Source: JACDAE01 sp963717195
GTDB lineage: Bacteria > Chloroflexota > Ktedonobacteria > Ktedonobacterales > Ktedonobacteraceae
Length of the DNA: 64,000 nucleotides
NCBI GenBank assembly: GCA_963717195.1
Contig: CAVQVR010000021.1
Span: 1,116,001-1,180,000 of the forward strand
Reading direction: 5' to 3'
The notes beneath the pieces are model-generated. The model was not told the origin of the DNA. It ran no database searches and saw only the letters and a list, made by a program, of their open reading frames with translations. Below, piece after piece: positions 52,739-61,047 of the stretch (its first letter is position 1; every line of letters begins with the position of its first letter). Made by a program: the position numbers and the translations under genes.

Positions 52739-54181
52739 TCACCTTTCACTATCGCGATCCTCTGTTAAGACCGTGATTTCTTCCAGGAGTTGTTCCACTT
52801 CTTGATCGTGGAGGTTGCATATCTCTTGCATTGACTCAAGCTGTGTTGCTAGATATTGATAATTGGTGAGCAGGTTGCTGCTGACCTCGCGCAAGTGATC
52901 ATCGGTGCGTTCCAGGTTGCTATATTTTTGGATGAGATGAGCATTGGTAGTAAAGACTTCCTTGATGGTCTGCGCCTGCTGGAGCCAGATTTTTTTCTGC
53001 GCCGTTTGTATGGTGACATCCTGGAGATAGAGCACCAGTCGAGAAGAGGTGCCAATCTCCGTAGGGATCAAGCAGATCTCCATGGCGAGGACCCGTCCGT
53101 TGCCTCCTGCTGAAATAGTGAGTTCGATTTCCTCAAGGGTTTGGCTCGTTCCTTCCCGCATTACCGTATCGATGGCCGTTCGTACCTGGGTATAGGGGAG
53201 TCCTGCAATAGCATGGAAAAAATCCAGGTATTTTCCCTCGTGGATCAGCGGCGTTAACAACTTGTGAGCAGCTCGATTGAAAAAGAGTATCTGGTAGCAG
53301 TGATCGATGACTACGATTCCTATTGGGGCTAATCGTAGAAGCACATCGAGGGTAACGGGGATGGAGGTAGGTGAAAGTGATCCCAGACTTTCAGATATTC
53401 TCTCTCCAGGCGCGTCTATGTCTACAGGAGGCGTATGGAGTAAGCGAGACATGATGTCAATCACGTGATCTGGGTTCTGTTGAACTCCAACGTGCTCTCT
53501 GGCAAACATAGGAAGCTTTGGCTCCTCTCTCGCAGGTGCATACTGATAGATAGGGACTCCTTCTCTCAGAGGCTGGTAGGGAAAATGAGCCAGGACTGTG
53601 CAGTCTTGCCTGGAGAAGACAATGTGTCCGGATTGGGTCAGTGCTTTGCTAACCTGTGAGAGAAACTGTTGCTGGTGTTCAATCGGATGATCCAGCAGCG
53701 AGAAGCCACATATAATGAGATCCAGGTGGGCAAAGAACGGGTCGTGCCACAGGTCATGTTTGCCGAAGATCGCTAGTTTGCGTAAAGAGGGGCAAAGACG
53801 ATACTGACTTCCCACAGGCTCACAAAAACGAGCGACCTCCAGAGCTTGAGATGGTAAGATGCTATTCCTCTCAAATATGCCACGGTGGGCATAGGCAAGA
53901 CGTGTCTCATCTCGATCAGTTGCAAAGATCTGAATACGAAAGTTTGGAAGCATGTTTCCCAGCAAGTGAGCTAGTAGGAGCGTTATCATGGTGAGAACCT
54001 CTCCGTTCGCACACTTGGCTACCCACACTCGCAACGTCTGATGATCCAGCCGCGCTTGAGTAATCAATTGGGGAATAACTTCCTGCTCAAGAGCGGTAAA
54101 GGTCTCTGCATCTAAAAACGGAAAATGGCCGATTCTCTTCTCTTCTTCCAACATGTCGCTCTCTTCTTCCAACTTCAGCAT
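52739..54181 (-). CDS. Degenerate CheR-like methyltransferase fused to PAS and coiled coil
   Basis: 480 residues. Residues about 20-210 follow the CheR layout: RVWVAKCANGEVLTMITLLL in place of the SAM motif (W.AgCs.GEE..s.a), IFATDRDETRLAYAHRGIFE and DLIICGFSLLDHPIEHQQQF in place of (DlIlCRNvLIYF). The catalytic-site RN pair and the GEE end are changed, so activity is doubtful. A PAS domain follows (LRLAPIGIVVIDHCYQILFF, about 280-390), then a long helix. No chemotaxis genes are near. Perhaps a sensory scaffold. Start could be ATG 54154 (MLEEEKR). Confidence 0.75.
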   Translation of the reverse strand: MLKLEEESDMLEEEKRIGHFPFLDAETFTALEQEVIPQLITQARLDHQTLRVWVAKCANGEVLTMITLLLAHLLGNMLPNFRIQIFATDRDETRLAYAHRGIFERNSILPSQALEVARFCEPVGSQYRLCPSLRKLAIFGKHDLWHDPFFAHLDLIICGFSLLDHPIEHQQQFLSQVSKALTQSGHIVFSRQDCTVLAHFPYQPLREGVPIYQYAPAREEPKLPMFAREHVGVQQNPDHVIDIMSRLLHTPPVDIDAPGERISESLGSLSPTSIPVTLDVLLRLAPIGIVVIDHCYQILFFNRAAHKLLTPLIHEGKYLDFFHAIAGLPYTQVRTAIDTVMREGTSQTLEEIELTISAGGNGRVLAMEICLIPTEIGTSSRLVLYLQDVTIQTAQKKIWLQQAQTIKEVFTTNAHLIQKYSNLERTDDHLREVSSNLLTNYQYLATQLESMQEICNLHDQEVEQLLEEITVLTEDRDSER

Positions 54182-54313
54182 TCCAGCGTATCACACTACA
54201 ACATACTAATTATAGAGATTTTTCGATAAAATGTCAAGATATGATCAGTATTGGCAGTTCTGGTTCCATTCAGGGAATTGGCCGCCGGACCAGGCGAGCC
54301 ACAGAAACACTTT

Positions 54314-54470
54314 GTAACTCTTCAGGTCTGCTTGCCACCTGTGGTGGCTCGCCCACGTTTGGTGTGGACGGTGGGATTTGCGGCCCCAGGCCGCAAATCC
54401 CACCGTCCACACCAAACGGCTTGCGAAGCACCGTAGGTGCTGAGGAGTCAGGCCCCTTCTGAAGAGTTAC
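54314..54470. repeat. Nested palindrome with perfect 29-bp arms
   Basis: Inner arms 54357-54385 and 54389-54417 are exact reverse complements separated by only CCA, containing GGACGGTGGGATTTGCGG. Outer GTAACTCTTCAG (54314-54325)/CTGAAGAGTTAC (54459-54470) also match. Such a hairpin would block transcription through it. It lies in the 366-bp spacer 54182-54547, which has no gene. Confidence 0.75.
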
Positions 54471-54547
54471 AACACTTTTAAAAACCAGTGAGCCGCTGGC
54501 GGCGAGGGGTCCGCAGAGAAGCGGCATGACGGGCACAAACCCCTCTT

Positions 54548-56314
54548 TTATATGTTTGCTGTTTCCAGGGCACTTGATGCTTGCTTTTCGGAGCACCGAC
54601 GAGTACGCTGCCAGTCGTTGAGTGTGCTGCTTATTGTTCTGAGTAGAGATGCATCTCGTTGATGCGCATGATAGAGTGCCCAGCCAATTTTTGGCAGGCC
54701 GAGAGTATGAGAGTAGACGAGGTAGCGACTCTCCCATGTGGGCTGGAACTTCTTTTTAAAGTTGAAGAGCGATTGACTCTGTGCCATATTGCCGAAGCGC
54801 CCGGTCAGGAGGTCGATACTATTGCTCAGGAAGGTCTCTTCTTCAGCATTGACATTGCTGAGCGGGGCCAGGCCCAGGCTTGCTATCTCAATCCCACAGC
54901 TTTTCATATATTCAAGAGAACGTGCAAGTAAGAGTTCCATTGTGCCTGGAGCAGGTTGTGTTGAGCGCCTCATCAAGTCGAGTCCCCAGCCATGGCGTCC
55001 GTAGATTGGCACAAATGTGACAAAGGCATGTACTTTGTTGTCGTTATCGATGGCAAGAGCCGTCAGTTGCTCTGGATCGCCCTGAGGATCGAAGTGGCCC
55101 ATACTGAAACCCATCTCGGAGCCACTTTTGCTTGCGAGCCAGGTATGAGAAATCCGTTCCATTTGTATGCGTTGGGGGGAGTCGGTCACCTGGCCTTTGT
55201 AGAACACTACTTGCAGGCCATCCTTCTCCGCTCGTTTGGCGCTGGTACGAACATTAGCCATAGCGCCACCCTTGAGGGTGAAATTCTGTACATCAATAAC
55301 GGCATCCTCACCAATTTTCAGAATGTGAAGGCCGGCGGCCTGGTAGAGAGGCCTGAATTGATCTCGTATTTGCCAGAAAACAATCGTCCAGTCTTGCTCA
55401 TTACAGAACGTGATGAATTGCTGAAGGATTGAGATCATTTCGTCTTCGGGGCCGATTGGGTCGCCGGCCACAACCGCAGTGCTTCCTTCAAGTACATAGC
55501 TGATAACACACTTGCCTGATTCTGAGAAGAAGTAGGACTTGTCAGAGTCGAGAGCGAAGTATGAGATAGAATTTGTGCCATAAAGGCGTACCTGTTTGTT
55601 CGCCTGGCATTTTTTCTCTATGTTAGGAAGCAGCACTGCGGCAACGGGACGGAAGAGCTGCACCATACCATACACAATGGCACTGATACAGAGCACAGGG
55701 AGTGCACGCCCAAAGAAAAGTGCAGGGGTATCATGGAGCCAATGCTGTAGATGCGTTTGTGTGAGGATACGCAGGAGAGCACCATCGAGGCCGAAGCGGT
55801 CGATGAGCGGCTCGAAGTCGTTATAAAGCGTGAGAAAGCCGATGATAGCGTCGAATATCACCACTCCTAGACCCAGTACGAGAGCTGTATAACCGCGCCA
55901 TACGGCGGGTGGATCACTTTTAGCCTTGAAAAAGCTGGATAGGTTGATCAGCAGAGCCGCTAAACTCACTGCTATGATTGTTGCCAGGATAGAGCCGCCG
56001 CGTAGAATATGTAGCCAGACAGACAATAGTAAGAGAAAGAGTGTAATACGCCATGCCTGGTTTTTGCCTCGCGCCAGGCCATAAGAGAGCATAATAAGAA
56101 AGAAACCTACTACAACCGTAAGTGTTTGTGCATGGGCTCTCTGAACCGTAAGGGGCCACGCACCTGGAAGGATGCTCCATTTTAGCCTGGGCATAATGGC
56201 AGACAGCATGTCAGCCACCCCAACCAGGCACGTGATCAATGCTATTATTCTTCGTATAGTAGTACGAGCAAAGGAAGGAAAAGGAAACCGCACATACTCT
56301 ACTGATTCAGGCAT
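54548..56314 (-). CDS. Membrane protein with MprF-like (DUF2156) aminoacyl-PG synthase C-terminal domain
   Basis: 588 residues from ATG 56314 (AGGAAGG nine bases ahead). Six or so N-terminal membrane helices (about 20-240) are followed by a cytosolic GNAT-like domain: YFALDSDKSYFFSESGKCVI, VVAGDPIGPEDEMISILQQF, ANVRTSAKRAEKDGLQVVFY and FGNMAQSQSLFNFKKKFQPT, WESRYLVY. This is the lysyl/alanyl-phosphatidylglycerol synthase layout of MprF/LysX-type proteins, though the flippase part is short. It would modify membrane lipids with an amino acid from aminoacyl-tRNA. The substrate is not deducible. Confidence 0.85.
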   Translation of the reverse strand: MPESVEYVRFPFPSFARTTIRRIIALITCLVGVADMLSAIMPRLKWSILPGAWPLTVQRAHAQTLTVVVGFFLIMLSYGLARGKNQAWRITLFLLLLSVWLHILRGGSILATIIAVSLAALLINLSSFFKAKSDPPAVWRGYTALVLGLGVVIFDAIIGFLTLYNDFEPLIDRFGLDGALLRILTQTHLQHWLHDTPALFFGRALPVLCISAIVYGMVQLFRPVAAVLLPNIEKKCQANKQVRLYGTNSISYFALDSDKSYFFSESGKCVISYVLEGSTAVVAGDPIGPEDEMISILQQFITFCNEQDWTIVFWQIRDQFRPLYQAAGLHILKIGEDAVIDVQNFTLKGGAMANVRTSAKRAEKDGLQVVFYKGQVTDSPQRIQMERISHTWLASKSGSEMGFSMGHFDPQGDPEQLTALAIDNDNKVHAFVTFVPIYGRHGWGLDLMRRSTQPAPGTMELLLARSLEYMKSCGIEIASLGLAPLSNVNAEEETFLSNSIDLLTGRFGNMAQSQSLFNFKKKFQPTWESRYLVYSHTLGLPKIGWALYHAHQRDASLLRTISSTLNDWQRTRRCSEKQASSALETANI

Positions 56315-56374
56315 CTGTTGTATCCTTCCTTTCCTAATAAGTGAATTTTTGAATATTTTAGACCTCAAAAGCAT

Positions 56375-56829
56375 TAAAGGTTCATATCCTCATTTCTTAA
56401 TCAATTTATTAGGCACCATCTCTATTTTAGACGTTGCAGATACCAAAATGTCAGCATTTGTACCTTTCTGGCTATAGGTCCTATTTCCACATGCACAAAA
56501 TTTGCTCGTAATGCATAGCAACGCTTGAATATTACGATGTGGTTAAATGCATATTACCTGATAGTAACCTCTAACCTTTCTGAGAGGGCCCTATTCTCTG
56601 AGAGTCCTATCTGAGAGTCCTAAGGGATATACGTTGAGACCCGCAAAAATATTACGATGAGTTTCTCAGAGATTGCAACATGACCTCTCGTTATGCGTAT
56701 ATAGATCAGTACAATAGTGGAGATAACGGACCTGGAAAAACGGTCCGAATGTTCTAAATTTGTTGAGAGTATCTAAAATTAGTTCTTGAGCAAGCAAGTT
56801 GTGTACTAATAGGATACCCTCCTGGAAAA
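56375..56829. other. Spacer, 455 bp, no gene found
   Basis: A/T-rich divergent region between the MprF-like gene and the Tic20-like gene. Two short CTGAGAGTCCTA direct repeats occur near 56598-56622. No promoter, tRNA or coding sequence could be supported. Confidence 0.5.
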
Positions 56830-57210
56830 GTGAGGCAGTCAATGATGCATCGTATGACGACTCTCGGATTAAATGAGCGCCTGGAACGTGTTCTGGCGTA
56901 TGCTTTTGGCTGGATATCAGGCTTGCTGCTTTTCCTGTTTGAGAAAAATCGCCAGGTTCGCTGGCACGCACTACAGTCAATGATCGTTTTTGGCACTCTT
57001 TCCATATTGTTTGTAGTTGTGAATATGTTGAAATGGATGCTCAGCGGCATCTGGCTGCTGAGTCTGTTAACGAATTTTGGGCTAGGCCTGCTTTCGAGCA
57101 TATTACTCTGGGTAGGCATATTCCTGTGGTTCTGGTTGATGGTGATGGCATGGCTGCATAAGGACTATCAGCTTCCATTTGTGAGCAAGTGGTTGCGTTA
57201 CATTGTGTGA
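56830..57210 (+). CDS. Small membrane protein, Tic20/DUF4870-like
   Basis: 126 residues with three to four hydrophobic helices. The block YAFGWISGLLLFLFEKNRQV, RWHALQSMIVFG matches the DUF4870/Tic20-like family (GWI..L.vYL.EK.NRFVRFHALQS). Start ATG 56830 is preceded by CTGGAAAAGTG, a poor ribosome-binding site. ATG 56845 is possible. Its last 108 bp overlap the convergent gene on the other strand. Function unknown. Confidence 0.75.
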   Translation: MRQSMMHRMTTLGLNERLERVLAYAFGWISGLLLFLFEKNRQVRWHALQSMIVFGTLSILFVVVNMLKWMLSGIWLLSLLTNFGLGLLSSILLWVGIFLWFWLMVMAWLHKDYQLPFVSKWLRYIV

Positions 57211-57687
57211 TTCTTTCTCCCGATAGAGCAAGCCCAGCGTCAGGCCAAAGGCCAGATGACGCAAAATATTTTGCAGAAACGAGGTCCAGTTGGCAAGTTC
57301 AGGTAATTCACCATCTTTGATGAGAGGATGATACTTGTCGGCGAGGGGGGTGAGCCACCACGCTCCGATAATAAATGCTTCACCAAAGATCGTGCCTTTG
57401 AGCCAGTCTGGGCCAGGGAGGAAACGCCTGGCGACTGCACCATAGATTTCGCCAAGGGCAATCCCGTTTAGCAAATGAAGAAGCCAGGAAAGGAGAAACA
57501 TGTTTCTAGAACGCTTTTTGCCTTCCAGTAGACCTTGAATAAAGCGTGTATCACTGAAGCGATTGCCAATGATGGCCTTGTCTCCTTCCATGACGATACT
57601 GTAAACGATAGTTGCCACGAGACCGGCCCAGGCAGCTCGTCCTGGACGCCAGTTACGTGTGATGATTTTGTGCATCAGGTTGTTCAT
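57103..57687 (-). CDS. Hypothetical membrane protein, four helices
   Basis: 194 residues. Hydrophobic segments around AAWAGLVATIVYSIVMEGDK, FLLSWLLHLLNGIALGEIYG and GTIFGEAFIIGAWWLTPLAD plus RHLAFGLTLGLLYREKES. Not assigned with confidence; the layout (repeat-like G-rich helices, inner loop RFLPGPDWLKG) resembles the DUF1440/DUF6789-type membrane families. SD AAAGGAATT precedes ATG 57687. The C-terminal His/Gln/Pro tail overlaps the convergent neighbour by 108 bp, so the end may vary in expression. Confidence 0.6.
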   Translation of the reverse strand: MNNLMHKIITRNWRPGRAAWAGLVATIVYSIVMEGDKAIIGNRFSDTRFIQGLLEGKKRSRNMFLLSWLLHLLNGIALGEIYGAVARRFLPGPDWLKGTIFGEAFIIGAWWLTPLADKYHPLIKDGELPELANWTSFLQNILRHLAFGLTLGLLYREKESHNVTQPLAHKWKLIVLMQPCHHHQPEPQEYAYPE

Positions 57688-57762
57688 AAGAAAAATTCCT
57701 TTTTAGCGGATATCGCGTTGTACCTCTGGCTTGAACCATCAGGTATCTTACTATTTTACTAC

Positions 57763-58650
57763 CTATCTCATTATTATATGGAGAAGCATCGCAGCTATAG
57801 CCCCAAACAAGGTGGATAGGAAGTTAACACCATCGTTGTTCAGCCAGGGGAAGCCGCGTAAAATCTCTGTTTTGTTGTCACAATTGTGCACGCGCCGTTC
57901 CGTCTCTTTCTGGCAGGTAGGACAAAAATACATGGCCTGAAACGTTGCGCCCAGGAAACTATCAAACAGGCTTCCCAGTAGACCGCTGATGAGAGCAATG
58001 AAAGGGAGCGCGAAATTTTCCTTGCGTTTCCGTTGTATAAACCAGAAGAAGGTGCCCAGGGCCAGTGCTCCTGTTGCGGATGAAGCAGTTCCTGGAAGCG
58101 TAATACCACCTGATGTGCCGGGTGCAGTTTGTTTTCCTGTCGTGATCAGGCGTGGAGGACGAGAGCTCAGTACGCCCAGTTCAGTCGCCCAGGTATCAGC
58201 AGTTGCAGTCGCCAATGCACCTATATAGCCAGCTTTCAGTGTCTGCTGTAGTTCGTGTTCTGAAGAGAGTCCGTAAACAAGGGCGAGAGCAGTAGCAACG
58301 CCACCATTAGCGGCGACCTGGAGGAGATCGCGCTGTGATCCTTTACTGAATTTATCTTCTGCCGTAGCTGCTTTCTCGTGTGCACGGAAATGTGAAAGGA
58401 AGCTGGAGGAGACAAAGAAGAAAATGAGTGTAAGTCCCCATGACCATCCGCCCATGCCAACTGTTGTCGTGCCGGTAGCCATGGCCCCTGCTACACCACT
58501 ACGGCTGAGGGAGCGACGGCGGTAAGCCAGCAGGCCAACGGTGCTACTGAAAAGAAAACCGAGAAGTAGGCGAGCACGTTTTTGTGATATTCTGGAACGT
58601 GCCACGTTTTTTAATGTGGGAGATACAAGTCGTGCTGTTAATGTAAACAT
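57763..58650 (-). CDS. DUF92 (VTE6-like) membrane protein
   Basis: 295 residues from ATG 58650; the frame is open further upstream but overlaps the next gene. DUF92 features: LLAYRRRSLSRSGVAGAMAT, FKGSQRDLLQ-like KGSQRDLLQVAANGGVATAL, GYIGALATATADTWATELGV, RLITTGKQTAPGTSGGITLP and SLFDSFLGATFQAMYFCPTC. Plant VTE6 of this family phosphorylates phytyl phosphate; the bacterial role is unknown but may also concern isoprenoid phosphates. Six to seven membrane helices. Confidence 0.85.
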   Translation of the reverse strand: MFTLTARLVSPTLKNVARSRISQKRARLLLGFLFSSTVGLLAYRRRSLSRSGVAGAMATGTTTVGMGGWSWGLTLIFFFVSSSFLSHFRAHEKAATAEDKFSKGSQRDLLQVAANGGVATALALVYGLSSEHELQQTLKAGYIGALATATADTWATELGVLSSRPPRLITTGKQTAPGTSGGITLPGTASSATGALALGTFFWFIQRKRKENFALPFIALISGLLGSLFDSFLGATFQAMYFCPTCQKETERRVHNCDNKTEILRGFPWLNNDGVNFLSTLFGAIAAMLLHIIMR

Positions 58651-58750
58651 ATGTTGGTACCTCGAATTGATTGTAATGTATTTGTTACAGAAGGCTATTG
58701 TTATCAGTTGTATTTTAGAGAAGGCAAAAACTGACGGCAAGAAAGTATAT

Positions 58751-59212
58751 TCAAGTGAGAAGAATGTACTCTTCATCGAAAGACCAGTCAGGAATGGCCT
58801 CGAGTTCAACATAGAGATGGGGATGTAAAGGGTCGATGTGTTTCACCAGATGGATGTCGACAACTCTATTGTCGTTCAATCCAAGAGCTTCACAGAGAGC
58901 ATCTAGCGTTATCTTGAGACCCCCATCAAGGTCTCTTTTGAGCGGTGTTGTGAAATAGAAGTCCAGGAAAAGTGCCAGGTAACTTTGTCGGAACTGGTCG
59001 TGTAGCTCATCTTGCAACACGCCTTGTTTCGTAAGTGTGTGCAGTATATCTCGCACCTGTCGCTTAAAGCGGCGGGCCACAAGCGTACTCACGCGGTGTC
59101 CATCAACTGTTGCATATTGTTCATTAATGCCAGGGGGAAGCGGAAGAGTGAGGCGAAGGAATGGGCGTTTTTTCTGCATGTCTTCGTCTCTGTCCATGGA
59201 CAGTTCTGGCAT
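58751..59212 (-). CDS. rusA: RusA-family crossover junction endodeoxyribonuclease
   Basis: 153 residues from ATG 59212 (AGGAGA five bases ahead). RusA-type pattern: LTLPLPPGINEQYATVDGHR, and RDLDGGLKITLDALCEALGL, NDNRVVDIHLVK, with the catalytic aspartates in RDLDGG, LDAL and ND..V.. . It resolves Holliday junctions. Usually phage-linked; no phage genes are here, and it is divergent from the zinc-ribbon gene. Confidence 0.88.
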   Translation of the reverse strand: MPELSMDRDEDMQKKRPFLRLTLPLPPGINEQYATVDGHRVSTLVARRFKRQVRDILHTLTKQGVLQDELHDQFRQSYLALFLDFYFTTPLKRDLDGGLKITLDALCEALGLNDNRVVDIHLVKHIDPLHPHLYVELEAIPDWSFDEEYILLT

Positions 59213-59301
59213 GTTGGTCTCCTGTATATAGTACTTTTGGGTAGATGTTTCTATCATATATTGTATCATATCAACGTGTCTTATTTTGTACATTATAGTT
59301 G

Positions 59302-59330
59302 TTGTCAAGATGGAAAAAGAGTGATACACT
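59302..59330 (+). promoter_or_regulatory. Sigma-70-like promoter of the zinc-ribbon/MutL operon
   Basis: TTGTCA (59302-59307), 17-bp spacer, TACACT (59325-59330), with the GTG start at 59368 about 30 bases beyond the expected transcription start and GTGAGGAG as ribosome-binding site. Confidence 0.65.
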
Positions 59331-59367
59331 GCCCTAAAGCAAGGCCTGGCGAAAGTGAGGAGTAATA

Positions 59368-61023
59368 GTGATTACGTGTAACCGCTGTGGGAGTATATCT
59401 CCTGCCAGCGCTATGAGTTGCCAGAATTGTGGTGCGCCACTCTCTAGCAAAGCTGAAACCGGGTTGGGTTCGTCGCGGGGTTTTCAGGAACAACCCGAAT
59501 TGCCTGCCTGGCTGGGATCATTACGTGCAGGCGAGCGGCCAGCTGCGCCAGCGGATAATCCATCGAATTTCTCAACTGCCGATTTGATAGAGGAAGGTTC
59601 GTTGCCAAGTTGGATGCGTTCTGGACGCCCTGAGATGAACGATACCGGTATGTCCAATCCACATTTGCCATTGCGTCCTTCTTCTGCTCCTGGTCCAAAT
59701 ACTGATGACTCCAGAGGGATTAATGCGAAGTCGTTAATTGATGAACAATCTCTCCCTTCCTGGATGCAGGAGAGCAAACCACCAACAGGTCCAATTCCAG
59801 AGGGAGGAATTGTGGCTTCAAGCCTGCTACAACAGGATCTTATGCCGGATTGGATGAAGTCGCTGCAGCAGAACTCTCCTCTTCCTGATCCTGCATCGTT
59901 CTCTGCCAGGCCAATGTCTCCCCGTTCTCCTGCGCTCCCTGAGGCATCAGCGCCAGCGTCAATGGCTAACAGAACAAATGAGATGTCAGCAAGACCTTCG
60001 CAGGGTTTTTCGGCTCGCGATCTCGTCGATCAACAGTCTTTGCCATCATGGATGAAACAGCAAGGGGGGACGGGGTCACTTCCGGCCCAGCCAGGAGCTG
60101 GTGGAACAATCTCACCTTCATCTCTGGTTGATGTTAACTCTATGCCTCCCTGGTTACAGGAGAGCACCAGGCAAGAGCAGAAGAGCGGTAGTTTGCCGCC
60201 TGTTCAGGCGAACTCTCCCTGGCAGCCTCCTATGCAAGGAGGAGCCATGCAGCAACCATCTTTTTCTCCAATGCAGCAAGGATCACCGGTATGGCAATCT
60301 GCATCGCCACAGATACCCCCTACTCCTGGAATGAATAATGCGCCTGTTCAAGGTGGAGGTCTGTCGGCATCGTCGTTTATTGATCCAAATGCTCTGCCTC
60401 AATGGCTACGGTCAACCGCTGAGCAACAAAATCAACTGGGGAGTGCAATGGCTTCACAGCGGCCTGCAGCTACTCCAAGGAGTGGATATAGTGCGCCACC
60501 TCGTGTTGATAATGTGCGTGTGCCGAGTCGTCCGCGCGGTGAGATAAATCCTAATGAGGGCAACGAAGCAGCCGCGAATGTGTTCGCATCAATGCTGGGG
60601 GTTGCTTCAACAACTCCTAATTTCCCTGGTTCGCCACCTGCGCAAGGCTATGGAATGCAGGGAGGATCATTCGGACAGGGTATGCCTGGGTCACCGTTCT
60701 CTCCTATGCAGGGCACACCTTCTGCCAATAATATCCCTGGTCAGGTGGCAGGTGCGCCTCCGGGATTTAATAATCCACAGGGGATGCAAGGGCAGCAGGC
60801 ACAGGGTTATGCGTCGGGTGGATTTAATAATGGCATGTATCAGGCTGGTAATCAAGGTCAGGGAAATTATCCGGCGGGTAATGCCTTTCTGGGGGCACCT
60901 CAGTATCCTGCAAATAGCTCTGGCACGGGAAATCTGGGTATAGGGACTGATGGTGAGCAGAAAACGTCTATGAAGCCTGCTAAAAAAGGATTGTTCGATA
61001 TGATCCGAGACTGGTTCCGCTAG
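59368..61023 (+). CDS. Zinc-ribbon protein with repeated (S/L)-P-x-W motif and amphipathic tail
   Basis: 551 residues, start GTG. Residues 4-22 form a zinc ribbon (CNRCG...CQNCG). The rest is low-complexity Pro/Ser/Gln/Gly with seven copies of a short motif, approximately [A/S]-x-[S/D]-L-[I/V]-[D/E]-x-x-S-[L/M]-P-x-W-[M/L], at Trp 48, 82, 132, 162, 228, 262 and 346. A Gly/Asn/Gln-rich region follows and the extreme C-terminus KKGLFDMIRDWFR would be an amphipathic helix, maybe for membrane contact. It looks like a scaffold that binds a partner through the motif. No known function. First gene of a likely three-gene operon. Confidence 0.75.
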   Translation: MITCNRCGSISPASAMSCQNCGAPLSSKAETGLGSSRGFQEQPELPAWLGSLRAGERPAAPADNPSNFSTADLIEEGSLPSWMRSGRPEMNDTGMSNPHLPLRPSSAPGPNTDDSRGINAKSLIDEQSLPSWMQESKPPTGPIPEGGIVASSLLQQDLMPDWMKSLQQNSPLPDPASFSARPMSPRSPALPEASAPASMANRTNEMSARPSQGFSARDLVDQQSLPSWMKQQGGTGSLPAQPGAGGTISPSSLVDVNSMPPWLQESTRQEQKSGSLPPVQANSPWQPPMQGGAMQQPSFSPMQQGSPVWQSASPQIPPTPGMNNAPVQGGGLSASSFIDPNALPQWLRSTAEQQNQLGSAMASQRPAATPRSGYSAPPRVDNVRVPSRPRGEINPNEGNEAAANVFASMLGVASTTPNFPGSPPAQGYGMQGGSFGQGMPGSPFSPMQGTPSANNIPGQVAGAPPGFNNPQGMQGQQAQGYASGGFNNGMYQAGNQGQGNYPAGNAFLGAPQYPANSSGTGNLGIGTDGEQKTSMKPAKKGLFDMIRDWFR

Positions 61024-61047
61024 TTGTTGGTGATGAGGAATGAGGAA

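Noticed and set aside
58751..59212. Prophage remnant suggested by RusA
   Set aside because: No integrase, capsid, tail or lysis genes occur in the window. A single RusA gene is insufficient.
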